A DNA stretch of 64,000 nucleotides, taken from CAVYGM01 sp963768025. Lineage in GTDB: Bacteria > Bacteroidota > Bacteroidia > Cytophagales > Spirosomataceae. The position numbers and the translations under genes were made by a program. Shown here piece after piece: positions 28,458 to 38,073 of the stretch; within the stretch, counting starts at the first letter, position 1, and every line of letters starts with the position of its first letter. The notes below the pieces were generated by a model. That model had not been told where the DNA came from. It did no database searches and saw nothing but the letters and a program-made list of their open reading frames with translations. The stretch lies in contig CAVYGM010000011.1 in NCBI GenBank assembly GCA_963768025.1, positions 124,001-188,000 of the forward strand, written 5' to 3'.

Positions 28458-31400
28458 CTAACAATCGGTAAAATCGCTGATACAATGTTCCTGGCAGGAC
28501 ACCAATACCGCCATCGGATTAGCCGCTGTGATTTCGTCGTACCCCTCGTAGGGATCACCAATGCGGAGCATCACAAAATCGCTCAGCACTTCAACATAAT
28601 TTAAGCGTTCGATAAAATTAATGATGGCGCTTTTTTCCAGTGTACCCCCGAATGAGAGGTCGGCCGGATCGCCCGAAGCCCAGGGCGAGAGGTAGCTGAC
28701 GAGGGATGTATTCAGTTTTTTCTTATAGGTCGAAAAGGCGTACCCACGCCGGAAACGCACCTTGAATTTCAACCGGATCGGTTCGAACTCCGGATTCGTA
28801 GTTTCAAGAGTAACCAGTTTCCCTGCGTGTTTTTGCAGGTATTCGCGGATACGCTGGAGCGTATCCAGATCAACCTTTGGTTCCAGCCGGTTAATTGCGT
28901 TCTGATTGCGCAGGTCGGGCACCACTACCACTGTAGTATAGCCCGGTGCCAGCTGGTCTAATCGGTCCGGGTCACTCAGGGATTTTAGTTTATCCAGCTT
29001 CGTATGGTTCAGGCACTTGACCTTAAACACCGTCGGAAATTTTTGCAGAACAAGATGTTCATAGTCCCAGATCGACACGGCGCGTTGTTTGTGGCGCAGC
29101 CGCTCACTTACGCGCTGGTAAAAGGCGGGAGCAGATTCCTGCGGTTTGCCGCCAAACGAGGCATAGGGCTGTTCCATTTTTTTGATAGCCCCCAGCCCTA
29201 CCCGAGCTTTGGAAATAGTGTGGGCAGGCAAGGGCTGGCTGTAGTGCGCCGGGTCATTGCCCTCGTCCTGAAACGTTGCCAGTACAGCCTGTGGATGCAA
29301 ATCAATAAGGTTACAGACGCTGTCGATTGGTGCGGGAGCGTCATTCAGCCATAATTCTGCTTTGAGCCACACAAAGCCGCTATTCAGCAGAGTATTGGCA
29401 TCAGTTGTAGCGGCGGGCAGGTAAAACTGAACAATGCCTGATTTCAGGAGTTGGTTCGTGTCGTCGGTTAGTACCTGTTCGTCGGTGAGTAAACGCCACT
29501 GATTGTTCACCAGCACACTCCACCGAACCTCTGCGGATGGTCGTTCGGGGTTGGCACTGCCTTCGGCAACCTGAATCAGCAGGCTTATGATTTCCAGGGG
29601 ACCAATATCCTGTAAGCCCAGAAAAAATGTCCCCTGATCGACGTATTGGGGCAATAGATACGCAGTGGACCGTTCGGTAGTGGTCAGGAAACGCTGTTCG
29701 CTTTTCAGAAACGCATGTTCTTCTCCGTAACCAAACACGCCGAGATGAAAGAACTGCACATCGCGACGGGAGAATGTATCGAAATTAGCATCGGTCAGAG
29801 CAACAGTTTTTGAGGAGGCCGCGTAGTTCATGACCAGCCCTGCCGTTACAGGTGTGTAGGGTGCATTGGGAATAGGTTCGTTCTTCCTGAATCGCCCGTT
29901 GAAGGTGACCACTTCGGTCAGAATAGTCGGGTAGAGGCCGTGGAGAAAATCGCCGGTAAGCCGGATTTTCAGCAGGCTGTCGCTCACGGTAGGCGGGGGA
30001 ACCGTTGCGGACAGGATACCCGTAAACCCTAAGGCGAAATTTTGGAAAATATTACCGGTACGGACGTACCCACCCCTATAACTAAATCCTAAAAGACCAC
30101 CAGTCGACAGGGTAAGCGTGACGGGCTGAACCACTATGCCAGCTGCGGCAATAAAATCAGTAAATAGGGTTTTATTGGTAGCCTGTAACCCGGATAAATT
30201 TCCGTTGATGACGCTGACAGTAGCTTTAATAGCGTTTTCCTGTTTGGAATAATCTACTTTTACGACCGAGTTGCCAGAACTGTTGAGTTTATAAGTTTTA
30301 TAATTTTGATAGTGCGTGGTTAAGTTTCCCGGTTTACCAACCCACTCCTCAAACCGTACGGATACCGATTGGAGGGTCTTTTGCTGTGCTTCGGGGCAGG
30401 TCACATGCAACGTTGACCCTACTACGGGTTGCGCCCCAAAGGGCATAAACGGCTTTTCGGGGCTTACTTTGCCCAGGTCATTTTCGAGCACCAGTGATTT
30501 TTTGAGGCCTGTGACCTGCACACTCACGTTGACGGTACTGATGTGCAGACTTCGTAGCAGCCTATAATGGGCTGAATCGGCCAGCCAGCAGCGCATAACG
30601 GGCGCAGTGGTTTGGTATCCCCCATCCAATTTGTCCGGGTTAAAGTTGACCACCCCCTCTTTCTCCTCCGCACTGACCGTTATCACCAGTCGCAGGCCAG
30701 TGGCTGTTGTGGTTAAGGCAACCTGCCCGGCCTCAATCCAGGCTTTGGCCCCACTCAACTGTATGGTCAGAAAGAGGTTATTGGGCAGCGTTGGAATGCT
30801 TTCCACCAGTCCAATGTTGACGGTGATGGTCCGGGTGCCCTCGGCCAGATGCAGCACCGGTGCCGCCAACGCAAACCCAACCTGGGCTTCGGGCAATCCA
30901 TTGGCGTCAGGATTCAGGCTACCATCGCAGGATGGGCAGTTGGTTGTGGTGATACGTTTAGGCCCGAACGCGCTCCAAGAAAGGTTGTCGGCTGGTAGTG
31001 GTTTTTTAATGCCATCAGCCGTTTTAGCATCGGGGGCAAAGAGCAGCTTTTGTGTGGCCGGGTCCAAAAATACGGAGCGTACTGAGGCAACAGCTGCGCG
31101 ATTCACCGTCAGGGTTGATCGCGTCTGATAGGTAAGCGGGCGCGGCGTTGGCTGGGATGCATCGCGCCCGGCATCCAGCGGGGTGTTTGCTTCTACAAGC
31201 TGCTCACTGGCATTCTGGGCTAATGTAAACAGGACATGTACGCTATCGGCGACCGGCTGTTGCCTAGCCAGTTGCAGAACATCGGTATAATAAAAATCGA
31301 GGTGTTTCTGGGTCAGTTGATTGATGTCCTCCTGAAGGTGTTCGAACAACTTAAGGAAACACAGGAACAGCGCAAAATGGGGCGAAAAGTCCTGTCGGCG

Positions 31401-31670
31401 TTCCATCTCACCCAGTATGTCGGATGCATTTCGAAACTGCTGTTCATAATTCATCAGTGTTTCCCATTCATTGGGGAGTGTGGTAGCCTGATTATCAAGC
31501 TGGTAAAAAAGAGGTTTGGCCTTTTGAGCGTAGTCCTTAGCTAGTTGTAGAAAATCCGTAATTGTCCGTTCGTCAACGCGCACGTAGTCGGGTTTCAACG
31601 CGGTTAGTGCGCGTTGAAACTGCGAAAGACCTTCGCGTTGCAGGGGATTATGTTCTGGACAAGTACTCAT
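28458..31670 (-). CDS. Large baseplate protein (eCIS, Afp11/Pvc11 position)
   Basis: The product has 1,070 residues. The N-terminal helical part contains PDYVRVDERTITDFLQLAKDYA and FLCFLKLFEHLQEDINQLTQKHLDFYY, conserved at the start of these proteins. Long beta-rich inserts (residues ~250-700) follow. The C-terminal part, with YQRVSERLRHKQRAVSIWDYEHLVLQKFP and KVKCLNHT, is the Baseplate_J-like core. It overlaps gp25 by 4 nt and is followed 1 nt later by the second baseplate gene. It should form the inner baseplate ring with gp25 and the partner. Confidence 0.82.
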   Translation of the reverse strand: MSTCPEHNPLQREGLSQFQRALTALKPDYVRVDERTITDFLQLAKDYAQKAKPLFYQLDNQATTLPNEWETLMNYEQQFRNASDILGEMERRQDFSPHFALFLCFLKLFEHLQEDINQLTQKHLDFYYTDVLQLARQQPVADSVHVLFTLAQNASEQLVEANTPLDAGRDASQPTPRPLTYQTRSTLTVNRAAVASVRSVFLDPATQKLLFAPDAKTADGIKKPLPADNLSWSAFGPKRITTTNCPSCDGSLNPDANGLPEAQVGFALAAPVLHLAEGTRTITVNIGLVESIPTLPNNLFLTIQLSGAKAWIEAGQVALTTTATGLRLVITVSAEEKEGVVNFNPDKLDGGYQTTAPVMRCWLADSAHYRLLRSLHISTVNVSVQVTGLKKSLVLENDLGKVSPEKPFMPFGAQPVVGSTLHVTCPEAQQKTLQSVSVRFEEWVGKPGNLTTHYQNYKTYKLNSSGNSVVKVDYSKQENAIKATVSVINGNLSGLQATNKTLFTDFIAAAGIVVQPVTLTLSTGGLLGFSYRGGYVRTGNIFQNFALGFTGILSATVPPPTVSDSLLKIRLTGDFLHGLYPTILTEVVTFNGRFRKNEPIPNAPYTPVTAGLVMNYAASSKTVALTDANFDTFSRRDVQFFHLGVFGYGEEHAFLKSEQRFLTTTERSTAYLLPQYVDQGTFFLGLQDIGPLEIISLLIQVAEGSANPERPSAEVRWSVLVNNQWRLLTDEQVLTDDTNQLLKSGIVQFYLPAATTDANTLLNSGFVWLKAELWLNDAPAPIDSVCNLIDLHPQAVLATFQDEGNDPAHYSQPLPAHTISKARVGLGAIKKMEQPYASFGGKPQESAPAFYQRVSERLRHKQRAVSIWDYEHLVLQKFPTVFKVKCLNHTKLDKLKSLSDPDRLDQLAPGYTTVVVVPDLRNQNAINRLEPKVDLDTLQRIREYLQKHAGKLVTLETTNPEFEPIRLKFKVRFRRGYAFSTYKKKLNTSLVSYLSPWASGDPADLSFGGTLEKSAIINFIERLNYVEVLSDFVMLRIGDPYEGYDEITAANPMAVLVSCQEHCISDFTDC

Positions 31671-32131
31671 TCGTTTGGAGGGGTCTGTAATGACTTCATT
31701 ACCTGACCACGGGTCTCATTATCAATGAGCAGGTTAGATACTTCTGCCTGGTAAAAGGGATACACGTAGTTATAACGGGTATTAGTGGCACGAACCCGGA
31801 ACTCCACGGTAATCAGCAGCATTCCCAGCGATTCGGGCGGTTGTTCCAATCTGACATCGAGCGGATCAATGCGGGGTTCAAAATAGAGTATCGCCTTTTT
31901 GACCAGTTCTTTCACACGGGTTTGCAGGCTGATATCGATGGGTTCAAATAGAAACTCGGTCAGATTGCAGCCGTACTCTGGAGTCAGGACACGTTCGCGC
32001 AAATGGGTCGAGAGCAAGATGGCCAGACTGCGTTCAATGTCCTCGACTCCTGCTGTCATGACCACCCCTTCTTTAGTGAATGTGGGCGGAAAACTCCACC
32101 CGCGCCCCAGAAAATTTTCTTCTGCAATCAT
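31667..32131 (-). CDS. gp25/GPW baseplate wedge protein (Afp9/Pvc9-like)
   Basis: The product has 154 residues. GRGWSFPPTFTKEG, AGVEDIERSLAILLSTHLRERV and TPEYGCNLTEFLFEPID are the classic gp25 features, followed by VKKAILYFEPRIDPLDV. In contractile systems gp25 joins wedge subunits and nucleates sheath assembly. Spacing is 75 nt after the spike gene and a 4-nt overlap into the next baseplate gene. Confidence 0.93.
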   Translation of the reverse strand: MIAEENFLGRGWSFPPTFTKEGVVMTAGVEDIERSLAILLSTHLRERVLTPEYGCNLTEFLFEPIDISLQTRVKELVKKAILYFEPRIDPLDVRLEQPPESLGMLLITVEFRVRATNTRYNYVYPFYQAEVSNLLIDNETRGQVMKSLQTPPNE

Positions 32132-32206
32132 ATCCGGTGCTGGTTTATGCGTCGAACCTATTTAGACATTCAATTCTTAGTTGAGAAATGTGGCTGAACA
32201 GGCTCG

Positions 32207-33958
32207 CTAGTTGATTTGTACAATTCCACCTTTCAATACAGCTTTGACACTGCTACTTACTTCTACGCTGGCAGTACCTTCGGCTTTCCACTCGGCCGAT
32301 GCCGACTGCTCAATGTTGACCCCATCCAGTTTTAGGGTGCCTGCTGCTTTCAGCGTCAGGTCTTTAAAACTCTCAATCTGAATACCCTCTTCGCTCATCA
32401 CGATTTTGTTGCCGTGCTGATCCTGGATCAGGATTTGCTTTTGTTCGGAATCATCACTGATTAAAAGTTGATTACCGTTGGGTGTTTTAAGCCAGAAGGT
32501 TTGTTTTTTGTCAGCATCCTTTAGCACCATTTCCACCTTTCTTTTCGAGACAAATCCTTTGAGGGTATTGTCATCTTTGGTTTGGAAGGGCGGTGGGATA
32601 GGCTTTTTGCTGCTGTACAAACTCCCCAGCACAATGACTTCTCGTGGGTCGTTCTGCAAAAATCCAACAATGACTTCGTCTCCTATATCGGGTCGGGAGT
32701 AAAAACCCCGTTTGTCACCCGCATCCAAGCTCACAATTCGGGCGCGGGTCCCGTCGGCAGTAGCATCAACCATGGGCAAACGCACCAGAATCCGTTCTTC
32801 TTTATCGGGGTCATCCTGTAGGCCCGTTACCACTCCTATCTGAAGGCCCATCATGGGAGGCAACAACGGGGGCGGAGCCGCCTGCGTAATGTCGTTTTCC
32901 TGGCTAAACCAGTTGGCCGACCACCCAAATTGAATGTCGGTTGTCCAGATTCCTTCTTCAATCCGGTGCTGCACACCCGACACCCACGCCTTCCCATTGA
33001 ACCGGTCACTTAATCCCTGCAACTCAATCAGGGTGCCGGGTTTTACGAGAGCATTGCCAAACGCCCGCACCCGCCCCCGAATGGTGGCCATGCGTTGTTT
33101 GAGCAGGGCCGCGTCGGCAAAAGCCTGTAATTCGTCGGTTTCCAGTTTGCCTCCGTGTTTCCAGACAGCCGCCGCATTCAATGCTTCCGCCACTTTACTA
33201 CCCGGCAGGTTGCCCTGTTTGGCCAGCGTCGGTTCGGCGGCTGTTGCTTCGGCCGGTTGCTGGTCGGCGTAGTGCCAGGTGGCAGTTTTTAAGGACGTAG
33301 CCTGCTGGCGGGCATCTATTTCGGCCTCTATGTCCAGAATATCGGTCCCATATTGCAGGGTTAAAATAGGGTCGGTTTTGAAATCGGGGGTAGCAACGGT
33401 CATCTTGGCCTTCTCAACCATACAGATGCAGCCGTTGGCTTCGGCCCTCATGATGATAAAATCCCAGTCGGTAGCATCGTACTGAATCAGTTCCGGCTGT
33501 TTTACCTTCGTAGCTATGGTTTGAATAGCCAGCCCTTTGTAGGTCTGCACGATTTCCTCGATAACCTGACTGTCCTTCTTATCGCTGAAGTATTTCCGGT
33601 GGGGTGTCAGGGTGGTCTTGACAAAGGCATCTTTACACATCACAGTCAGCCGCGTCAGTCCGCTGGATCGAAGGTCAATGCCATGTTTCACGACCAGCCC
33701 ACTGAAAATCATCGTTTCCTTTCCCTGATACCCGGCCCATATTTCGAGCGTTTTACCCGGCGTAAAGAGGTCACTATTGCCCGCATCAAACTGATGGGAG
33801 GCTGGATTACCGTCAATAATCAGCAGGTGCGCTGTCGGTAGATGGTTTATCTCGCTCTGCACTCGTAAGGTCATAATCCGGATGGACGCGGGCATTTTGT
33901 TCCCGTCCACCTTAACGGTGTAGCTGGCCGTATTCTGAGTGGTGGTGGCTGAGGGCAT
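32207..33958 (-). CDS. VgrG-like spike protein (Afp8/Pvc8-like)
   Basis: The 583-residue product combines a gp27-like hub (residues ~1-350; FTPGKTLEIWAGYQGKETMIFSG region, QYDATDWDFIIMRAEANGC) with a gp5 OB-fold (GLQIGVVTGLQDDPDKEERILVRLP; GDEVIVGFLQNDPREVIVLG). A C-terminal beta-helix of repeated KTPNGNQLLISDD-type strands follows. It forms the trimeric spike that carries the PAAR tip and pierces target membranes. No extra C-terminal effector domain is seen. Confidence 0.93.
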   Translation of the reverse strand: MPSATTTQNTASYTVKVDGNKMPASIRIMTLRVQSEINHLPTAHLLIIDGNPASHQFDAGNSDLFTPGKTLEIWAGYQGKETMIFSGLVVKHGIDLRSSGLTRLTVMCKDAFVKTTLTPHRKYFSDKKDSQVIEEIVQTYKGLAIQTIATKVKQPELIQYDATDWDFIIMRAEANGCICMVEKAKMTVATPDFKTDPILTLQYGTDILDIEAEIDARQQATSLKTATWHYADQQPAEATAAEPTLAKQGNLPGSKVAEALNAAAVWKHGGKLETDELQAFADAALLKQRMATIRGRVRAFGNALVKPGTLIELQGLSDRFNGKAWVSGVQHRIEEGIWTTDIQFGWSANWFSQENDITQAAPPPLLPPMMGLQIGVVTGLQDDPDKEERILVRLPMVDATADGTRARIVSLDAGDKRGFYSRPDIGDEVIVGFLQNDPREVIVLGSLYSSKKPIPPPFQTKDDNTLKGFVSKRKVEMVLKDADKKQTFWLKTPNGNQLLISDDSEQKQILIQDQHGNKIVMSEEGIQIESFKDLTLKAAGTLKLDGVNIEQSASAEWKAEGTASVEVSSSVKAVLKGGIVQIN

Positions 33959-33959
33959 A

Positions 33960-34661
33960 TTATACTTTCAGAGTAGGTGGAAAAAAAAGTTCCTGTCCGA
34001 CGGTCAGGCTGCGAAAATTGACGAGGTTGTTCACCCGCGCTATTTCTATGTACCGGGTTGAGTCACCATAAATATCATAACACAGCAGGGGCAACGTATC
34101 ACCCGCCTGCACCCGTCGCACGTGAGTCAGGTCGGGCGAGCTAAGCTTGCGTTCGGCGGCTTCCAGGTCTTTGTCAACGGCCCCAACAAAACTGGTTTTT
34201 GCCACTGCCCGCAGGGGCGTCCCGTTGGGTTTGAAAAGTTTGAAAATCAGTTGTAGCTTCTCAACTTTCCCCGCAAAAAATAGTGTTCCCCATTCCAAGG
34301 TTATGAACGGGGCCTCGTGGCTTTCACCATTCAATTCCAATACCGTCTTTTTAAATAGGTCAATCTGCTCATTGACGGGTAGCTGATTACCCGCACTGAT
34401 GGGGCCTGGTGCAGTCAGCGTAGTCAGTGCGCCCGTGCCATCGAACAGGAATTCAAAGTCCAGTCGTTGGGGCTGCATCAGGTTAAAGGGGCTGGGCGTG
34501 GCCGTGGTACCAGCGGGCTGTTCTTTGTTAATTTTTACTTCATAATTAAGTGTATAAGTTTCAGGGTTGATCACTGCCGTGTATTCATAACCGGTAGGTT
34601 GCTGAAAACGGATATCCTTGTATCCGGTTAGTTTCATTTTGGCTAGCGTTCCATTTTCCAT
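33960..34661 (-). CDS. LysM-domain baseplate/hub protein (Afp7/Pvc7-like)
   Basis: The product has 233 residues. The N-terminal beta-rich region (GYEYTAVINPETYTLNYEVK; LDFEFLFDGTGAL) is followed by a C-terminal LysM module: VQAGDTLPLLCYDIYGDSTRYIEIARVNNL through LTVGQELFFPP. In related particles this protein bridges tube and spike hub, like T4 gp53 or P2 gpX. The spike gene follows 1 nt later. Confidence 0.88.
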   Translation of the reverse strand: MENGTLAKMKLTGYKDIRFQQPTGYEYTAVINPETYTLNYEVKINKEQPAGTTATPSPFNLMQPQRLDFEFLFDGTGALTTLTAPGPISAGNQLPVNEQIDLFKKTVLELNGESHEAPFITLEWGTLFFAGKVEKLQLIFKLFKPNGTPLRAVAKTSFVGAVDKDLEAAERKLSSPDLTHVRRVQAGDTLPLLCYDIYGDSTRYIEIARVNNLVNFRSLTVGQELFFPPTLKV

Positions 34662-34667
34662 TGCTTT

Positions 34668-34844
34668 CTACCGCTCCTGTTTTTCTTGTAAAATGGCCAG
34701 AACCTGCTCTACACAGTGGTGGATAAGTTCCTTTTGCTCCATCGTTTCAGCCGACTTTTCGAACGCTGTAACGGGTTTGGCCAGATTCCCGATGTTTGCG
34801 TCAATAAGGGTTGTAATCACCAATTCTTGAATTAATAGCGGCAT
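34668..34844 (-). CDS. Small DUF5908-like eCIS protein (Afp6/Pvc6 position)
   Basis: The product has 58 residues from the ATG at 34844. It begins MPLLIQELVITTLIDAN, which matches the PIEIRELVI-type opening of small DUF5908 proteins found between the second tube gene and the LysM gene in Bacteroidota eCIS loci. The rest is a helix ending in LAILQEKQER. Gaps are 5 nt upstream and 6 nt downstream. The role is unknown; it may be a particle or assembly factor. Confidence 0.75.
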   Translation of the reverse strand: MPLLIQELVITTLIDANIGNLAKPVTAFEKSAETMEQKELIHHCVEQVLAILQEKQER

Positions 34845-34849
34845 AATCG

Positions 34850-35296
34850 TCAGAGTTTAATGGTTTGGTAGTACCGATAGGTAAGCGTCAAAGTTTCAAT
34901 AGCTATGGTATTTTGCTCGGCGTTAAAGGCGGAAATGTCCCATTTTTTGGGAATGGCGTGGATTACATGCCAGGTCAGCAACGGCAAATGGTTTTCGTTA
35001 AGCAGAGATACCACCAGATTGACAGGCTGAAACTCAAAGTTCTCGAAGGCATTCCGGCACCAACTATACACACCCGACCCAACGAACAAACCCCGTTTGA
35101 GCACCAGATCATTGTATTTGGTCCGCACCGGCAACTGATGCTCAAAACGCAGTTCACCCCCTTCGCGGACGGTTTCCATCTGCATTTCAACATTCAGGCC
35201 CGATACCTCCTGAAACCGCCCGTCCTGGGGCGATTGGGAGGGCAACTCGAAGGCCACAAGAAAGTGGAAGCCTACGGGTGGATAGATCAAGCTCAT
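34850..35296 (-). CDS. Second tube protein (Afp5/Pvc5-like, gp19 fold)
   Basis: The product has 148 residues. FHFLVAFELPSQ, FQEVSGLNVEMQMETVREGG, LVLKRGLFVGSGVYSW and NLVVSLLNENHLPLLTWHV are the recurring tube-protein features. Compared with the first tube gene it is diverged, as expected for the tube initiator that joins the hub. It lies 13 nt downstream of that gene. Confidence 0.88.
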   Translation of the reverse strand: MSLIYPPVGFHFLVAFELPSQSPQDGRFQEVSGLNVEMQMETVREGGELRFEHQLPVRTKYNDLVLKRGLFVGSGVYSWCRNAFENFEFQPVNLVVSLLNENHLPLLTWHVIHAIPKKWDISAFNAEQNTIAIETLTLTYRYYQTIKL

Positions 35297-35309
35297 ACCG
35301 GCTGGGTTT

Positions 35310-35744
35310 TTACGCTTCGTTCTGAATACTCAGTCCCTCATGCACCAGTTCGATACTTTCGATGAGTACCTCGTTTGCATCCGATTTCAAATCGCCCGAC
35401 ATCACTTTAGCGGGCCAGGCCTGTTTTATTTTCCATACCACCACAGGTTCGTGGCTTTCATTCAGCAGGCTGATGGTTAGATCCCGCCGCTCGATGGTAT
35501 TCAGAGCAACGGTATTCCACCAGGTAAAGAAATCGGCATCGCCTTTAAACGTACCGCGTTTGAGGGTGATGTTCGGAAACTTCTGCATCCCGGGCATCTT
35601 GATTTTGTGGTACTCGGGCGAAGCGCCATCGCGGTACTCAATCACGTCGGTTTCTACATTGAGACCCGTTACTTCGGTAAAGCCTATTTTGGCCCCTCCC
35701 CACTCCACTCGGAAGTGAAAACGGGATAGTGGATAACTTGCCAT
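35310..35744 (-). CDS. Main inner tube protein (Afp1/Pvc1-like)
   Basis: The product has 144 residues. FHFRVEWGGAKIGFTEVTGL, EYRDGASPEYHKIKMPG and NITLKRGTFKGDADFFTWW match the Hcp/gp19-type tube family. It should polymerise into hexameric rings inside the sheath and hold the cargo lumen. It is placed 25 nt after the sheath gene. Confidence 0.92.
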   Translation of the reverse strand: MASYPLSRFHFRVEWGGAKIGFTEVTGLNVETDVIEYRDGASPEYHKIKMPGMQKFPNITLKRGTFKGDADFFTWWNTVALNTIERRDLTISLLNESHEPVVVWKIKQAWPAKVMSGDLKSDANEVLIESIELVHEGLSIQNEA

Positions 35745-35769
35745 GCGATTGGGGATAAAAGGTTAAGGA

Positions 35770-37209
35770 CTATGATTCCTGCATTTTGTGCGAAAAGCGG
35801 AGTACAATAAATTCAGCGGGCCGAACAACAGCCATGCCGATTTCTACGATTAAAAAACCGTTCAGAATATCCTCGGCGGTCATAGTCTGACCCAGACCTA
35901 CCCGCACATAAAAGGCCTGTTCGGCTTTGGCCCCTGCCAGTGCCCCCGCCCGCCACTGCAGCGTCAGGAAGTTTTCGATCATGGCACGGATGCGTACCCA
36001 GGTGTTGGCATCGTTCGGCTCGAACACAAAGGGAATGGACGCTTTCGAGACGGACTCCTCGACCATGTTAAAAAACCGGCGCACCGGAATATACCGCCAC
36101 TCGTTGTCGTTGCCCGCCAGCGTCCGCGCCCCCCACACGAGGGTGCCCCTGCCGGTGAAACTCCGAATGGCATTGATGGATTTGCCGTTGGTATCCACGT
36201 TAAGCGGTTCCTGGTCTTTATCCGAAATCAGGTGCGTGGGGCCTAACACATTCCGAAGGCTCACATTGGCCGGGGCCTTCCAGACTCCCCGGTCATTGTC
36301 TACCTTGGCGTAAACCCCGGCTATGGCCGCACTGGGAGGCAGTATATTCTCCAGAGCCTGAATGGCTAAGATCGCTTTTGACTTCAGACCCGTATTCGTT
36401 ATTCCCGACAAAACGCCCGTAAATGATGGACTGGGCGAAGGGCGGTTATCAACCACATTTACTACTGTTTCATCGTAGTTAAAGAGCAGGTTCGTGCGTA
36501 GGAAAGGCGTATAGGCGGCCCCGTATTTCAGATCACTTGTTCCGACCCGGTTGGATCTGAAATCCATTGCCGATGTGTTGACCCCGACGGGGTCAACAGC
36601 CTGCGTGGCCGTCATGGCATCCATAATCACAAACCGATCGCTCAACGTATTGGCTTGGGCCAGCGCCTCATCATACAGCGTTGCCGAAGCGGCCAGAATG
36701 TGGTTTTCCGGGAATACCAAAAGCGTCGGTTCGTCTACTTTTCCTATTTCGACCAGTCCCCGAAGCAGTCCAGGCGTTGTCGCTGAACCCAGGGCTACGG
36801 CACCCGTCAATGCTCCCACCGATACGATGTAGCAGTCGCCCCCGCCGTTGGCATAGAAGAGCTGAAGGGCGTAATATAGAATATGAGGCGAGCGGGGGTT
36901 GGTACCCGCCGAAAAATCATTGATAGTGGCCAATGCCCGTTCTCCGGCTGTGGTTGCTTCCAGCGTTACGGTCATACTAGCCCCTTCCGGGGCAGCTCTG
37001 CCAAAAAACTTCTCAAACTCCAGCAATGATTTGATGCGCTTCGGTTTGTTGAGCAGATCGTTGGCCACTTTGTCTTTGGCAATTTCAGTATAACCAATGA
37101 AAGCGGGAATGGCGGTTTCGACCTGCACCACCGAGGGCGGAAAGAGGGGACGCTCCTCAAGGTAAACACCGGGTGTTTTTAAGGATGCCAGATTGAGTGT
37201 GCTTGCCAT
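35770..37209 (-). CDS. Contractile sheath protein (Afp2-4/Pvc2-4-like)
   Basis: The product has 479 residues. The N-terminus LKTPGVYLEERPLFPPSVVQVETAIPAFIGYT, the RSPHILYYALQLFYANGGGDCYIVS segment and the C-terminal domain are typical phage-tail sheath features. The C-terminal domain contains NMVEESVSKASIPFVFEPND, FLTLQWRAGALAGA and MAVVRPAEFIVLRF. The locus has only this one sheath gene, whereas Afp and PVC particles have three, so all rings would use one subunit type. Confidence 0.95.
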   Translation of the reverse strand: MASTLNLASLKTPGVYLEERPLFPPSVVQVETAIPAFIGYTEIAKDKVANDLLNKPKRIKSLLEFEKFFGRAAPEGASMTVTLEATTAGERALATINDFSAGTNPRSPHILYYALQLFYANGGGDCYIVSVGALTGAVALGSATTPGLLRGLVEIGKVDEPTLLVFPENHILAASATLYDEALAQANTLSDRFVIMDAMTATQAVDPVGVNTSAMDFRSNRVGTSDLKYGAAYTPFLRTNLLFNYDETVVNVVDNRPSPSPSFTGVLSGITNTGLKSKAILAIQALENILPPSAAIAGVYAKVDNDRGVWKAPANVSLRNVLGPTHLISDKDQEPLNVDTNGKSINAIRSFTGRGTLVWGARTLAGNDNEWRYIPVRRFFNMVEESVSKASIPFVFEPNDANTWVRIRAMIENFLTLQWRAGALAGAKAEQAFYVRVGLGQTMTAEDILNGFLIVEIGMAVVRPAEFIVLRFSHKMQES

Positions 37210-37244
37210 GCGAAAGGGATCGTTTAGAAAATGGTTTGTGTCTG

Positions 37245-38066
37245 TTAAAAAATTACTGACCGATAATGGTCAACTTCAAATGCGGTACTGGCGGGGGTTG
37301 GATTGGGCAACCTTCGCCCGCCTAGCTCGACGGGGATTCTGCCGTATTGCACTAGCGCAAAGCTCCCTACTACCGTATCGCGATAGGCCCACTCGGTAGT
37401 CCGGTTGCGAAGCGTAATCCGAAAATTGGGCGGATTGGCCGGTACCTGTGCATCATCAAGCAAACTGTTGGCGGCCGTATGCTGAATAGCAATAATCCCT
37501 ATTGGGGGGCGGGCCACGCGCCCATCCGTTGGCGTAAATCGCACCAGATCAGTTAACTGAATGGTTTCGCTCGTATTGAGCTGGTCAGAACCCGCTTGGT
37601 TCTGCCACCGAAATACCCGATTACGGGCCACCGGCACACCGCCTTCCAGCACGATTTCCGGCTGGGTCAAGGCATCCATGACGGGCCTGTCCAGGTTGGT
37701 ATAGGTCATAAAATAACCATCAATCAGATGAATCTCGAATGTGAGCGTCAGGCCGTTGGCTACCTGGATCAAGGGTGTTTCATCGGCACTGACAGCCATG
37801 CCAACCCGAACCCCTCTTGGTATCGGCTTAAAAATGATCCGTTGATTCTGCATCAACTCAGCCGTGGCCGCATCCGGCCGGATCTGCCAGAACAAGCTTA
37901 CGTCGTACTGGTTCCTGATTTGGCGTAACGTGGCTTGTATATCCACGGGCGTTCCGGGGTCGCCCAGTTTCTCGAAGGGCTGCTCCCCAAAGTCCAGGAA
38001 ATAGCGGTGATCAACCCAGATGTCGAACCATTTCCGATAGCCTAGTCTGAACGTTTCTAATGGCAT
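37245..38066 (-). CDS. eCIS-associated protein of unknown role between terminator and sheath
   Basis: I recognise no named domain in these 273 residues. The product is beta-rich, with FRLGYRKWFDIWVDHRYFL at the start, RIIFKPIPRGVRVGMAV, LTFEIHLIDGYFMTYTNLD and FRITLRNRTTEWAYRD. There is no signal or membrane segment. It is 7 nt downstream of DUF4255 and 35 nt upstream of the sheath gene. Position suggests a structural or cap/adaptor protein of the particle, but nothing in the sequence proves it. Confidence 0.6.
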   Translation of the reverse strand: MPLETFRLGYRKWFDIWVDHRYFLDFGEQPFEKLGDPGTPVDIQATLRQIRNQYDVSLFWQIRPDAATAELMQNQRIIFKPIPRGVRVGMAVSADETPLIQVANGLTLTFEIHLIDGYFMTYTNLDRPVMDALTQPEIVLEGGVPVARNRVFRWQNQAGSDQLNTSETIQLTDLVRFTPTDGRVARPPIGIIAIQHTAANSLLDDAQVPANPPNFRITLRNRTTEWAYRDTVVGSFALVQYGRIPVELGGRRLPNPTPASTAFEVDHYRSVIF

Positions 38067-38073
38067 AGCAGTG

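Noticed and set aside
31667..33958. Type VI secretion system (VgrG, gp25, PAAR)
   Set aside because: The membrane complex (TssJLM) and TssBC two-gene sheath are absent; the single long sheath and DUF4255 fit eCIS.
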